Notes: generated from the letters alone by a model not told the origin. A stretch of 64,000 nt of DNA from Ephemerocybe angulata (GCA_013368325.1 JAACJK010000166.1:558001-622000), one strand, 5' to 3'. Shown: positions 1-10,831, counted from the first letter of the stretch. Numbers and translations: made by a program.

Positions 1-3000
1 AATGACGTTGCTCAATTGCGACGACTCATGGATCTTCATGGATTATCTCATGTCGGTATATCTCCACGTGCGTCTGCATTACGACCAACTTTAATTCGCC
101 ATGTGTTCGAGGGTGGTTGTGTAACCTCAAACGAGGTTGATCCTTCTCTCTCAGGGTGTGCCACACTGTGCTCTGGTTTCTCTTCAAATTTGGAAATGGC
201 AACATCTTTGTTTCACTCGTTAAGTATTGCATGTGTGGATGACATTGGCGATGATCGCTTAACATCCATTGCCCTTTGTTTGCACCTTCCTCTTCCCAGT
301 ATTTCTTATCGGTATCGTCGGCGGCTACAAAATTTGTTCACGCGTGAGGAAATACGGTTGAGGAACAGTGTTGGTGATCGTTCTGCTAGTGTGCCTTCGC
401 TTCTCTCTGCTTGTTATGAAGATCTTGATATCGGATACCTTCACAATCTAGCACGCAATCATGGGCTCTCGTATTTCCCTCCTACGACGACACGGTGGGC
501 ACTACAGAATTCTTTAATTGATCATTTCGCTCGTTGTGCATGTTCACACTTTTCGGACGAAGTAACCACACCAGCCTGTCGTCACTTTGCATCCATAGTC
601 TCTTCAACGAGTTCCAATGCCAACGTTTCTGGGATTGACTACGACACGCCTGATGCGTCACCCGAGTTCAATGATGTCGTCCATCTGGTTCGTATCCTCA
701 CGGCCATGCGCAATGCGTTTCCATTGGGAACCTTGCGGGAACTGTTACCCATTCTACGATTGGAACACCGTGCAAGTGCTGGTCGTCGTGAACTACAGTC
801 CATTGTGATGGGATACATCCGTCATCTTCGTTCTCGTCTTTTACACTGGAACGACAATAACACATCTTCCGATACCCAACAAACTGAAACTGGTATACTG
901 GCTGAACTGCAGCGAACCTGGCCCCATATTCCAACTGAAGATGTGAAGAATGAATGCCTAATGCGGTTTCGTGATTTAACTTCCTCTGCATCTGCCCGTA
1001 TGTATACATGTGCTTCGTGTGCTGCCGATTTCCCTCTCGATGAGTGTCGCACAGTTCCTGCCTCCGAAATTAACTTTGAATGCTTCCGCCGCCCTGATGT
1101 CAGATATTGTGAAGGTACTTCTGTTCCCCATGACAGTACGTACTCTTCTCCATCCTCTACCTGCTTCATTGATCAGAGGCCATTTCTATCACAGCAGAGT
1201 GTTCTTCTTGAGCCTGCCGGGGTTTTTTTGGATCATACGAGTCGTCACATGCTGCGACTTTGCAAGGTGTGTTTTAATTCACAAAGCAGTGGTCGAATCC
1301 CACCTTTGTCTCTGGCAAATCACACGTACATCGGCACTGTACCTACAGAATTAGCTGATTTAACCATCGTTGAAGAGGCAATGGTTGCAAGGTGTCGCTC
1401 TAAAGTATGGGTCATTCAGCTACGTGAAGATTGTCATGATAACGCGTCAGATGTCCCTGACGGGGACACGGACCCTAATTCTGATAACTCTAAGCAGGCT
1501 ATGGCTCAACGGGGGTTCCGGGGTAATATCGTTATATATCCTCAGGATGCCTCTGCAGTCGCAGCAACATTACCACCAAGTTTAGAGGAGTTGGCAAATC
1601 CTATTGCTGTTGTCTTCGTTGGTTCAGCCCCACCGAGTCAGGACTGGTTGAAGAAGAAAGCAAAACCATTATGTATCCGCCCTTACCGTGTTCGCAGAGC
1701 TCTGGAATGGCTGAAGGTGAACAATCCATTATACGAAGATATTGAAATTGACTACGATGTCCTTAATGCAATTGTGGATGATGAAATATTGTTGCCTGTA
1801 AAAGTAAATACGCACTTATCCACATCCTCGATTGATACACTCACCAGTGGATATGATAACAGTGCTCCCATATCTTCTCCGACTGAGCCTCCTTCTCTTG
1901 ATATGCTTGACGACGCTCTTCCTTTTGGAGATGATCCTTCTCTTCCCCCAAACTTGCCGGTGGACTTCACGAAGACCATAGTTACGAACCTTGCTGATAC
2001 AGCGACATCATCGCAGCTCCGCATTGCAGCTGCACGGCATGTTAAAGATCTCGATGGTGGCCATGTACAAGTCCCGCATGGCCCCGAGCCCATGACCGAA
2101 TTCAACAACCCTTCACTGTTTCCTATGATGTATCCTACTTTATTTCCATACGGACTTGGCGGTTTTGAGGACCAGCGGAGGAGTACCCCTCTTTCTCTCG
2201 TTCGTCACCTTCGCCATTGCTTCTCCTTGCATGATCGCCGTTTTCAGACGCACTATTCCTTTTTATTCACAGCTTTTAACATAACCCAACGGCGAGAAGT
2301 TCTTCGTAGAACCGCATTCAAGGTTAAAAAGGCCAACTTCCAGCGTTTTGCAGAAGAGTTTGGGGCGATATCTGATCTGACAGTGCACGTTGTTACCGAG
2401 AAAATGCAACAGCCTGGAAAATTCGTGCCCATTAATGATGAAGAGCGTCGAGTCGTCCGATTGATGCACGAAATAAATGTCCTCACAAACCATGTTCCAG
2501 GGTCTGCGTCTTCCAAGAAAGCCCGCCGAAATGAAATTCGTGCCCTAATGGTTGAATTAGGCATGCCTAGTTTCTTCATTACCGTGAACCCAGCAGACAT
2601 GTATAATCCCTTGGTGCAAGTGATATCTGGTAATGATATTGATATCGATAATATGCTCGATGGTGATGTACCTCGATATTTTAGCCAGTCTTGCCTCATT
2701 GCAAGAAATCCAACAGTGGGAGCATCTTTTTTTCATAAGTACATGGCCGCATTTATATCTGCACTTTTGAACTTTGGATCAATTGATGATTATAGTCGTC
2801 TTGGGTTACTAGGCTACGTTAGTGGGTACTATGGAATGGTTGAGGCACAGGGACGGGGGACTCTACATTGCCACATGTTTGTATGGCTACATGGCGCGCC
2901 CAATCCAGACGAACTCAAATCACGCGTATTGGTTGATGGAGGTTTTCGTTCTCGCATGACGGAATACTTAGACGCCGTTATATCAACCTCAATTCCTCCA

Positions 3001-6000
3001 GATCCTTTACCAGACTGTGATATCCCCTCCTCTAGATTTGATCCGAGCGCCGTGCGTGGTTTCCAACCTGCTACTGATGAGGACACCGTGCTACGGCGAG
3101 CCAAAGATCTTCACCGTTTAGCCACCCGACGCCAGCATCACACTCACTCTGGCACATGCTACAAGTATGCGTATTGCAATCCTAACGCGAAAGAATGTCG
3201 CTTCAACATGTCTGCTGATAACTTCAGATCAGAGACATACTGGGACATGGAGTCAGGAGAATTGTTTCTAAGAGATCTCGATGGCCTTTGCAATAATTAC
3301 AATGATACGATGCTAGAGGCACTACGGTGTAATATGGACATAAAGTTCTTAAACTCGGGCACTGCTGCAAAAGCTGTATTGTATTATGTAACTGACTATA
3401 TAACTAAATCTCAACTGAAGACTCATGTAGCGTATGCCGCCTTAGAAGCTGCGATTTATAGATTGGGCGCTTATGATCAGGAAACGTGCGACATTACAGA
3501 TCGAGCAAGATCAGTCCTTCATAAGTGCGCATTTGCTATGGTCGCTAATCAGGAAATGTCAGCACAACAAGTAATGTCTTTCCTTCTCGGACACCAGGAT
3601 TACTACACCAGTCACTCTTTCCGTTCTTTGTATTGGCCGAGTTTTGTGCGTGCTATCGATCCAGATTCCATGGATAGTGCTGACATTTTAGCTCCTCAAG
3701 ACGCCCATATTGATCCTGCTTCCTCACAAGAAGGCGCAATCCCCCCCACCTCTGAGCCTCACTGCCAGGCCCGTATTCCTCATGCAAACGAAATTCCAGA
3801 GCCTGCTGACAATGATGTGACTGTGGACGTCACAACATCTGGAGATTTAGTCACTCGATTGACATTACTGGAGGATTATACTCACCGCAGCGACGATCTT
3901 CAAGCTGTATCGCTATGGGAGTATGTAACACATATTGAAAAAGTTAAGCGCCCACGGTCTCGCACAACTGTTCCATGCAGTACTTCTGAATCGCTCCACT
4001 CAAACGATGCCACTAGCGAAATTGATTTGGATGATGAGGACGATGAGAGGAGTACGGATAATAATTCAACACCACTGCAATCTGGCACTAACCAGAACCC
4101 CACAGATGCAGAGAGGCACAATCCATTGCTATTTTCTACTGATCCTCGGCGCCCTACTTATCCACTCAAAGCTGGTCATCCTCAAAGTCATTCACATGTA
4201 CTACGTGTAGTTCACCCTCTTCAACGCTGGGTTCCTGTCCCTATTGGGCCCTCCATTCCCCGCCGAGACCGAAAGTCTGAACTGCGTGACCATAATCGGT
4301 TAATGCTCATATTTTTCAAGCCATGGTATACGCCTCTAGATCTTTTAGAGGGGAAGGACTCTTGGGAGGCTGCGTACCAGTCCTGGGAAGAACACGCACC
4401 TAATGGCAGCCTTCGTCGCATTCAAAATATGCAATTATTACATGAATGTCGTGACAGCAGAGATGACCACAATGCCCAACGCCGTGCAAAAGCTCGTGAA
4501 AGCAATACAAACTTAGCAACCTCATTTCCACAATTCGAAGCCAGGAACAGAGCAATTGATGACGATGATTCCCTTGATGCCCTCGTTGAGGCAGATACTC
4601 TCGACACTCTTCTCCAGATGGATGAACAGCGTTCTCGATATCTTGACATCACTTCGCGCGACGTACAAGATAATGTCCTTGCCCTGATTGGGTCCAATAT
4701 TATGAGCAGCGCACTGAGTGAGCAGTGCATCTCATTTTACAGGACAGCATACGGTCATGACCTCAGCTCTCCCATCCCTACTGCGTCTGCTTCTATTGCA
4801 ACTAATACTGATAAAGAAAGAGAGCAGCATATACGACAAGTATATAAGCTTAGGAGAAAGGCCTGGAAGGACGCGGCTGCCACCGCTGAAGAGCGTGCTT
4901 TACGCCTTATGCCTCCTGATTCCCAGTCGCCATCGACACCTGATATTCCCCAAGCGTCCATATCCTGCATATCTGCAACATTGCTCCCACAATACACCAC
5001 CTGCATTGTTGGACCTCATACACCTGAAGAATCCGAACGGTTATGGCAAAGGGAGATAACTCGTTTTGTGGGTGGTATTCTGTGGCGATACCCATTAAAC
5101 AGGGAGCAAAACGAAGCTTTTCAAAATGTTGTACATCACTTACGCCGAACCTCACGTGGTCTTCCCTGTGAACAACTTCGAATGGTCCTCGCAGGTGCTG
5201 CAGGTACAGGCAAGTCAACCGTCATATCTGCTATTACTGCACTATTCACTTTACTCAATCGGGCTTACAATATCCGAGTGTGCGCTTATACCGGGGTCGC
5301 AGCAAACAACATCGACGGTATGACCCTCCATTTTGCCCTTTCACTTGGACATGGCATTCCAGCTGAGAATTCTCCCCAACGGCGGGAGCTAATATCCGTG
5401 TGGTCCTGCGTAGACTATTTTATCATTGATGAGTTCTCGATGGTGGGCTGTCGGCTTATGAGTGAATTAAACGAAGCCTTAGCAGTTGCTAAAGAGAACA
5501 GTAAACCATTTGGTGGCGTGAACATCATCTTCGCAGGGGATTTCATGCAACTACCCCCAATAAGTGATCAAGGTTTATACCAATCTGTGCAACGCAACAG
5601 CGAAGGAACAGCAAAAGGTCAGAACAAAATTTTCGGTAAGTTACTCTGGTACTCAATGACAGTTTGCGTAACACTACATGAAACCATGCGCCAATATGGC
5701 ACTGGCGCAAATGACTTCATTGACTTGCTTCATCGCGTCCGAATAGGTGCAACGACTTCAGAAGACTACCATATGTTAAATTCAAGAGTACTGCAAAACA
5801 TACCACCTCCCTTACGGCCAGACGGTTTCACAACCCCAATACTTGTCTCCAGCAATCAAACCAAAGACGAACTCAACATCGCTGCCACAGAAGCGTTCGC
5901 ACTTGCGACTCAACGTGACATACATTGGTACCATTCCATTGACACTGTACGTCGCACAATTGTCGGACCTGGTCCATTGAAAGACCGCCTTAATTCAATC

Positions 6001-6963
6001 TCTGGAAGTAATACAGGATTCAGGCTTGGAAAGATGGCTTTAGTTATTGGCATGCCTATAATGTTAATACAGAACTTTGATGTAGCTGCAGGAATTGTAA
6101 ACGGTGTCATTGGCACTCTTCGAACCTTGAAGTACACTATCGATGACCACGGACAGCGTATTCTGCAATCCTGTATAATTTACACTCCCTCACTAAATGG
6201 AGCAGTCATCGGTGATTTAGCGCCCAATGAATTCATGGTCATGCGAGAAACATCCCAAGGTCGAGTTCGAGGGTTTTATGGCAAGCGAGATCTCAGTTTT
6301 TCAAGAACGCAGGTTGCAATAGTCCCTGCATTCGCTATGACAGTGTATAAAGCACAAAGTAGAACACTCGACAAGGTCATAGTCGATTTAAAAAATGTTA
6401 GAACTACCGCAGAGCCCTATGTCATGTTATCCCGTGTAAAATCCTTTGACCACCTTTACATTCAACGACCATTTGATTGGCAAGTCCTTCGACGGATGCC
6501 CGTTCGTGATTTACGTTCAGAATATCATAGACTCGAGCGTCTGCCAAACAGAACGAGACTGAGGTCAACGGCCAATGAAGAATGCATCCCAGATGAGGAC
6601 TATAGTATCCCAATCACTAGCGTTACCTCACCTACAAATAGGAATGCCCTCCAAACCCGTAGAATCGTTAAAGATATTGGAGTCATTGAGGAACGCATAA
6701 AGCCAACACTAACTGCAGCTTCAAACTCAAGTCTGAACTCCCTCGCCCCTCGCCGACAGAAGACCCGTCTCACGCACACTCATGCACAACCGCCCGAGCC
6801 GTCACCCTCTACATCTGTGTTACCCACCTCTCCCCTGCCCAGCACCACTCAGACTACCGACACACAACCAGTAGCCAATTCAGACCGGCGTGAATCACCA
6901 CCTGAACCCACCCCTAAACGCCGCAAAATCAACCTAGCCTCCTGGCTACCAAGACAATCATAA
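1..6963 (+). CDS. Helitron RepHel protein (Rep endonuclease plus PIF1-type helicase), 5' end outside window
   Basis: The frame is open from base 1, so the start lies to the left; 2320 codons are visible without an intron or stop. Counting from base 1, a Cys-containing segment with CASC and LCKVC (about residues 335-430) followed by RGFRGN..YPQ resembles the DUF6570 region usual in fungal Helitrons. The Rep part carries the HUH motif HCHMFVWLHG at residue 956 and the two-tyrosine motif YVTDYITK at 1129-1136. The helicase has Walker A AGAAGTGKST near 1731, Walker B FIIDEFSMVG near 1807, FAGDFMQLPP, and a late motif VYKAQSRTLDK near 2115. The C-terminal 130 residues are Ser/Pro/Thr-rich and end in a basic KRRKI patch. 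Family knowledge: RepHel nicks and unwinds one strand for rolling-circle transposition. The lack of disruption suggests a young, possibly active copy. Confidence 0.95.
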   Translation, partial: NDVAQLRRLMDLHGLSHVGISPRASALRPTLIRHVFEGGCVTSNEVDPSLSGCATLCSGFSSNLEMATSLFHSLSIACVDDIGDDRLTSIALCLHLPLPSISYRYRRRLQNLFTREEIRLRNSVGDRSASVPSLLSACYEDLDIGYLHNLARNHGLSYFPPTTTRWALQNSLIDHFARCACSHFSDEVTTPACRHFASIVSSTSSNANVSGIDYDTPDASPEFNDVVHLVRILTAMRNAFPLGTLRELLPILRLEHRASAGRRELQSIVMGYIRHLRSRLLHWNDNNTSSDTQQTETGILAELQRTWPHIPTEDVKNECLMRFRDLTSSASARMYTCASCAADFPLDECRTVPASEINFECFRRPDVRYCEGTSVPHDSTYSSPSSTCFIDQRPFLSQQSVLLEPAGVFLDHTSRHMLRLCKVCFNSQSSGRIPPLSLANHTYIGTVPTELADLTIVEEAMVARCRSKVWVIQLREDCHDNASDVPDGDTDPNSDNSKQAMAQRGFRGNIVIYPQDASAVAATLPPSLEELANPIAVVFVGSAPPSQDWLKKKAKPLCIRPYRVRRALEWLKVNNPLYEDIEIDYDVLNAIVDDEILLPVKVNTHLSTSSIDTLTSGYDNSAPISSPTEPPSLDMLDDALPFGDDPSLPPNLPVDFTKTIVTNLADTATSSQLRIAAARHVKDLDGGHVQVPHGPEPMTEFNNPSLFPMMYPTLFPYGLGGFEDQRRSTPLSLVRHLRHCFSLHDRRFQTHYSFLFTAFNITQRREVLRRTAFKVKKANFQRFAEEFGAISDLTVHVVTEKMQQPGKFVPINDEERRVVRLMHEINVLTNHVPGSASSKKARRNEIRALMVELGMPSFFITVNPADMYNPLVQVISGNDIDIDNMLDGDVPRYFSQSCLIARNPTVGASFFHKYMAAFISALLNFGSIDDYSRLGLLGYVSGYYGMVEAQGRGTLHCHMFVWLHGAPNPDELKSRVLVDGGFRSRMTEYLDAVISTSIPPDPLPDCDIPSSRFDPSAVRGFQPATDEDTVLRRAKDLHRLATRRQHHTHSGTCYKYAYCNPNAKECRFNMSADNFRSETYWDMESGELFLRDLDGLCNNYNDTMLEALRCNMDIKFLNSGTAAKAVLYYVTDYITKSQLKTHVAYAALEAAIYRLGAYDQETCDITDRARSVLHKCAFAMVANQEMSAQQVMSFLLGHQDYYTSHSFRSLYWPSFVRAIDPDSMDSADILAPQDAHIDPASSQEGAIPPTSEPHCQARIPHANEIPEPADNDVTVDVTTSGDLVTRLTLLEDYTHRSDDLQAVSLWEYVTHIEKVKRPRSRTTVPCSTSESLHSNDATSEIDLDDEDDERSTDNNSTPLQSGTNQNPTDAERHNPLLFSTDPRRPTYPLKAGHPQSHSHVLRVVHPLQRWVPVPIGPSIPRRDRKSELRDHNRLMLIFFKPWYTPLDLLEGKDSWEAAYQSWEEHAPNGSLRRIQNMQLLHECRDSRDDHNAQRRAKARESNTNLATSFPQFEARNRAIDDDDSLDALVEADTLDTLLQMDEQRSRYLDITSRDVQDNVLALIGSNIMSSALSEQCISFYRTAYGHDLSSPIPTASASIATNTDKEREQHIRQVYKLRRKAWKDAAATAEERALRLMPPDSQSPSTPDIPQASISCISATLLPQYTTCIVGPHTPEESERLWQREITRFVGGILWRYPLNREQNEAFQNVVHHLRRTSRGLPCEQLRMVLAGAAGTGKSTVISAITALFTLLNRAYNIRVCAYTGVAANNIDGMTLHFALSLGHGIPAENSPQRRELISVWSCVDYFIIDEFSMVGCRLMSELNEALAVAKENSKPFGGVNIIFAGDFMQLPPISDQGLYQSVQRNSEGTAKGQNKIFGKLLWYSMTVCVTLHETMRQYGTGANDFIDLLHRVRIGATTSEDYHMLNSRVLQNIPPPLRPDGFTTPILVSSNQTKDELNIAATEAFALATQRDIHWYHSIDTVRRTIVGPGPLKDRLNSISGSNTGFRLGKMALVIGMPIMLIQNFDVAAGIVNGVIGTLRTLKYTIDDHGQRILQSCIIYTPSLNGAVIGDLAPNEFMVMRETSQGRVRGFYGKRDLSFSRTQVAIVPAFAMTVYKAQSRTLDKVIVDLKNVRTTAEPYVMLSRVKSFDHLYIQRPFDWQVLRRMPVRDLRSEYHRLERLPNRTRLRSTANEECIPDEDYSIPITSVTSPTNRNALQTRRIVKDIGVIEERIKPTLTAASNSSLNSLAPRRQKTRLTHTHAQPPEPSPSTSVLPTSPLPSTTQTTDTQPVANSDRRESPPEPTPKRRKINLASWLPRQS
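1..6963 (+). mobile_element. Helitron, autonomous type, left end outside window and right end not resolved
   Basis: The RepHel gene marks an autonomous Helitron. The 5' TC end is off the window. I could not pick the 3' end (a short hairpin followed by CTRR before a T) with confidence: the 174 bases after the stop show no convincing hairpin-CTRR pair, and the following genes on the same strand could lie inside or outside the element. The end given is simply the stop codon of RepHel. Confidence 0.75.
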
Positions 6964-7137
6964 TGTCGCACTGAGCTCCTGAAACAATATTCTGAAACAT
7001 GACTCACACACAAGGAAAGGAGAACAACACCCTTTAAAAACCCAATTCTATCGCCCTACACCAACAACCACTTCAATCTACGATCAACTACATCTTCTCG
7101 CATAGACCCCTCTCATATTAACCAAGCATCTACTACC

Positions 7138-8600
7138 ATGGCAACCTCCTCGACCTCTGCTACCAGCGACGTCATCCCTACCTCTAATGCTATGAAAACC
7201 CTTAGCGCCTATGCTCAAATTGCAGCTGAAATCACCGCCCGCCCCAAGGACTGGTTGGGTTCGGGAGAAGTGACGTTCAACGTCGACTATGCCCCGCTGT
7301 ACAATAACCCCAGCTCTCCTGGGTCGTGGGCTACCACCACCTACCAGTGGCTCCATGACGGTGGCACACCCTTCCGGACCACCATCTTTGGGCAACTCGC
7401 TCCGAGGGTTTGGGGCACCAAGATTAGTGCTCAAGGCAACTTCAGTCCTTCGGGCGACCGTATGGTAAGACCAACCTTGCTTCCTACAACACATTCACTA
7501 ATTTCCACTGATTCCATCTAGACTATTGGCGACAGTGCCACCGTCCGAAATGTGACAATGCTCATTTGCCCCATTGACGCGTACCCCGAAGTGCTACAGA
7601 AGGCTTTCGAGAATGTTGAGATTGAGCTGGAGGCTATTGAAGAAGGCGTCAGGGCTGCGAATGGGGTGCGTCTTTTTGTCCTTTTATTACTATACTGCCA
7701 CTAACTATTCTTCATTGTAGTCGGCCGGAAGCGGTATTCTTGCGACAGGGCCAGACGGACGCCAACGTGCTCTGCGTGTCGTCATGGCGCCCACCTACAA
7801 AGTTCCACCCAAAGCAAAAGCAGCAGGCAAGAAGGACGACCGTCAGCCTAATGCACCACGCGCGAAGGTCAAAATCAGCACAATTGGTGGTACAGCCGAT
7901 GGTTCATCCACCTCAAGCGTGCCCACTGAAGGCAACGATGGTAACCTGTCTTCTAAACCTGAAGAAACAGTGTCTTCTTCTACTGGAGACCCCGTGTACC
8001 CAGGTAGGTACTCAACTTTGCACCCTGAGCTTCTACTGAATGTTATGTGTAGAGCCCCGATTGGGGGCGATGTATCCAGTATCCTTGCTGCGCGACCATA
8101 ACGGGGCCCTGTTCAACCACATCCATGCGATGCTCACGCAGCCCGAAGTCTACGACATCAACAACAAATTGGTTGGGCCATGGGACCTCCCACTCGTTCT
8201 GAAGCCTGGCACGGACCTCATGCTCGACATCAAGTTTCAAGTCTGGCATATTCCTGGCAAGGCCGCACCTGTACATCTAACTCCTTTGTTACTCCTGGAT
8301 ATACTACTAACAACTCTCCAGGTCCTTCAAGCCTATGCCGAGGCCATCAAAGTCATTCGAGAGTCAGACGAAGAACCAGAAGTTCCGGCAACCGTGTCCT
8401 CCATGCCTCAAGCTCGCCCTGAATCTCCTGCAACAGGCAGTAAGCGCACCTCCGCCTTTGCAGAGTTTGGAAGTGCCCCCATCGCCGAAGATGTTGTTAA
8501 GAAGCAAAAGAACAGCTCTGATGACAGCGACCCCATGGAAGGCGACATTCCTGTGAAATCAACCCAGAAGGACAAAAAGGGTAAAGGTCGTGCCCACTAA
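7138..8600 (+). CDS. Unknown five-exon protein beside the Helitron helicase
   Basis: Spliced model: 7138-7464, 7522-7665, 7721-8003, 8053-8270, 8322-8600, giving 416 residues; introns are 49-57 nt, two with CTAAC branch points, and all phases agree. I do not recognise the family. The first 160 residues look like a folded beta-rich unit (GSGEVTFNVDY, TYQWLHDGG, RVWGTKISAQG). A low-complexity basic linker follows, then a second folded unit (YPVSLLRDHNGALFNHIH, TDLMLDIKFQVWHIPGK), then an acidic/basic tail ending in KKGKGRAH. It starts 174 bases after the RepHel stop on the same strand, so it may be element cargo or an accessory gene. An OB-fold, ssDNA-binding role, by analogy to RPA-like genes in plant Helitrons, is a guess from strand-then-helix pattern only. 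Confidence 0.7.
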
Positions 8601-8833
8601 ACAGTCCCACCTCATGTCTCTTTCGCACTAATACTAGCAATATCATTGCATTCCACTCCTTTGTATCCCCCTCCCCGTCTATAGTACAACTACTTGCCGA
8701 TCCTTATAATATCATTCTTTCCGCCCGCCCAACGTCAGAGACCGATTTCAACCCCGTCAGCTACCCGTCAGGCATTCACTTAATTCACCACTGAACCAAG
8801 ATCGTCAGCCTCTTCACAAAAGTATATAAAAAG

Positions 8834-10023
8834 ATGTCTTCCACACGACACACTCTCCAAAAGCCAACTCTCATGCACCCACCCAAACCCACCGAGCCAA
8901 TCTTGCAGCCTTCAACGGATAGATTCCTCATCTATCCCATCAAGTACCCAGACGTTCGTATTCACTCACTGTTCATCGACCTTTACTCATGTAATGATAG
9001 CTATGGGCGATGTATAAGACCGCACAATCTGGATTCTGGACCACAGAAGAAATCGACCTCAAGGACGACATAGCGCACTGGCTCACCTTGACCAATAACG
9101 AACGCCACTTCATCTCCCATGTCCTCGCCTTTTTCGCTTCCTCCGACGGCATTGTCAATGAGAATCTCGTCGAACGCTTTTCTAGCGACGTCCAAATCGC
9201 GGAAGCGCGAGCGTTCTATGGCTTCCAGATCATGACAGAAAACATTCATTCAGAAACTTACTCCCTACTCATCGATACCCTCATTGCCGAACCAGCTGAA
9301 CGACATCGCCTCTTCCACGCCATCGAAACTATCCCATGTGTAGCGCGAAAAGCACAGTGGGCCCTGCAATGGATCAGCAACAAAAACGACAACTTCGCCA
9401 TACGCCTTGTCGCCTTTGCTGCCGTCGAGGGTATTTTCTTCTCAGCATCCTTCGCTGCTATCTTCTGGTTGAAGAAGCGAGGTTTGATGCCAGGACTAAC
9501 ATTCTCGAATGAGCTCATAAGCAGAGACGAAACCCTACACACCGACTTCGCGTGCACTCTCCTCACCCACCTTAACTCTCGCCCAGACTCATCGACAATC
9601 ACCCGAATTATAACGGAAGCCGTAGATATCGAGGTCGACTTTATAACAGGTAAGCCTAATACGCAGCTCCCATGACACGACACGCACTAACTACACAAAG
9701 ACGCCTTACCCTGCTCCCTAATTGGAATGAATGCGCCGCAAATGGCGCAGTACGTCCGCTACGTCGCCGATAGGCTGTTAATCAGCTTAGGTGCTGAAAA
9801 GGCCTACAACGTCCTCAACCCATTCCACTGGATGGACCTTATATCCATGCAGGGTAAAGCCAATTTCTTTGAACGACGTGTTGCGGAATACTCCAGGGCC
9901 TACCATGCACGAAATGGTGACCATGCCGGCTCCTCATACATCTTGTAGGAAAACTCTCTCCGCACTCGAAACATGCACTAACACAATCGCCTATCTCCCA
10001 GTGACACAAACGTCGACTTCTAA
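8834..10023 (+). CDS. Ribonucleoside-diphosphate reductase small subunit (class Ia R2), compact paralogue
   Basis: Model: 8834-8953, 9001-9649, 9701-9944, 10002-10023, giving 344 residues. The enzyme's R2 chain holds the di-iron/tyrosyl radical that starts NDP reduction in the R1 chain. By alignment to mouse R2 the metal ligands are all present: D89, E120, H123, E183, E217, H220, and the radical Tyr is Y127 (ENIHSETY). Typical blocks [34 protein letters not shown] and [10 protein letters not shown] are present. The last 22-nt exon supplies the acidic-Phe tail DTNVDF that docks R1; reading through the last intron would stop at once and lose it. The N-terminus is about 50 residues shorter than usual fungal R2. 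A TATATAAA run at 8823-8830 abuts the ATG, so Met14 (8873) is an alternative start. Its place beside a Helitron suggests a second copy, not the housekeeping one. Confidence 0.92.
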
Positions 10024-10173
10024 CTGCTAGCCACGCAGATCACAGACAGAAGCTCCACTGCGCACCACCTTATTATACTTGTACCCGTACATATGATCTA
10101 GTAATGAAACAATTCGCCGGAACACTACACCCTCTTCGTCGAGGAGCCGAGACAGCAACGACCCTGAAACAAG

Positions 10174-10687
10174 ATGCATAAGACACCCTCCAATGTTAAA
10201 AGCTCCTTATCAAACTCACTTAAATGTTCCATCTCTCGCAACATGCCCGCATCTCACAACCCCAACAACCGACGTCCCCCAACCTGGCCTTGGAGCGATT
10301 TCAGTAAGAATATCGGAGGCGATAGTGCTGCCTACGACAACCGCCCCTACCGCATTGATGCAATCGTTGACACACGGCTTCGCCGCCTCCCCTCCCGACG
10401 CCATAAAACACGACAATATCGAGTCCGCTGGAATGGGTGGGGCCCGAACTGGGACTCATGGATCGCTGCGCAAGGACTGAAAGGATGCGCCGCCTTAGAT
10501 GAGTGGGATAGGTTCCAAGCTATGGTACGTGAACTATAATGACCTCAACACCGACTCACACTCGTTACAGCCCCGAGAAGAGCCCGATATCCCACCCGAC
10601 AACCCTTGGATTAAATATCACGCCTGTGGTCCAAACGAACCCCACATTCTACGTCCCGAATATGATTGGACATTCGACGCTAGATAG
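10174..10687 (+). CDS. Small chromodomain-like protein
   Basis: Model: 10174-10524 and 10571-10687 with a 46-nt intron, giving 155 residues. Residues about 58-112 (YRIDAIVDTRLRR, RQYRVRWNGWGPNWDSW, then an acidic helix ALDEWDRF) match the chromodomain pattern of aromatic residue, beta strand, W..G....W and C-terminal helix seen in Ty3/gypsy integrase-type and HP1-type chromodomains. The C-terminal exon (PDIPPDNPWIKYHACGPNEP) is not recognised. No integrase or reverse transcriptase surrounds it. It lies 150 bases after the R2 gene on the same strand. It may be a domesticated or captured fragment; without the splice the frame ends at 10539 with 121 residues. Confidence 0.6.
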
Positions 10688-10831
10688 ATCAATACTTTAT
10701 GATCACGCTGGAGCACCGAACAATAGAAATAATCAGCATAAAAATGTAAACAAAAGTAAAGGTAGACGCAAATGTTGCCTGCAGGCCTCCAACTAGAGGT
10801 GCTCGGCAATTCGCGCGCGGTGGCATCCCCC

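Noticed and set aside
9945..9948. TAG at the end of R2 exon 3 as the true stop
   Set aside because: It would leave out the R1-docking acidic-Phe tail; a good intron with CTAAC branch point joins DTNVDF in phase.
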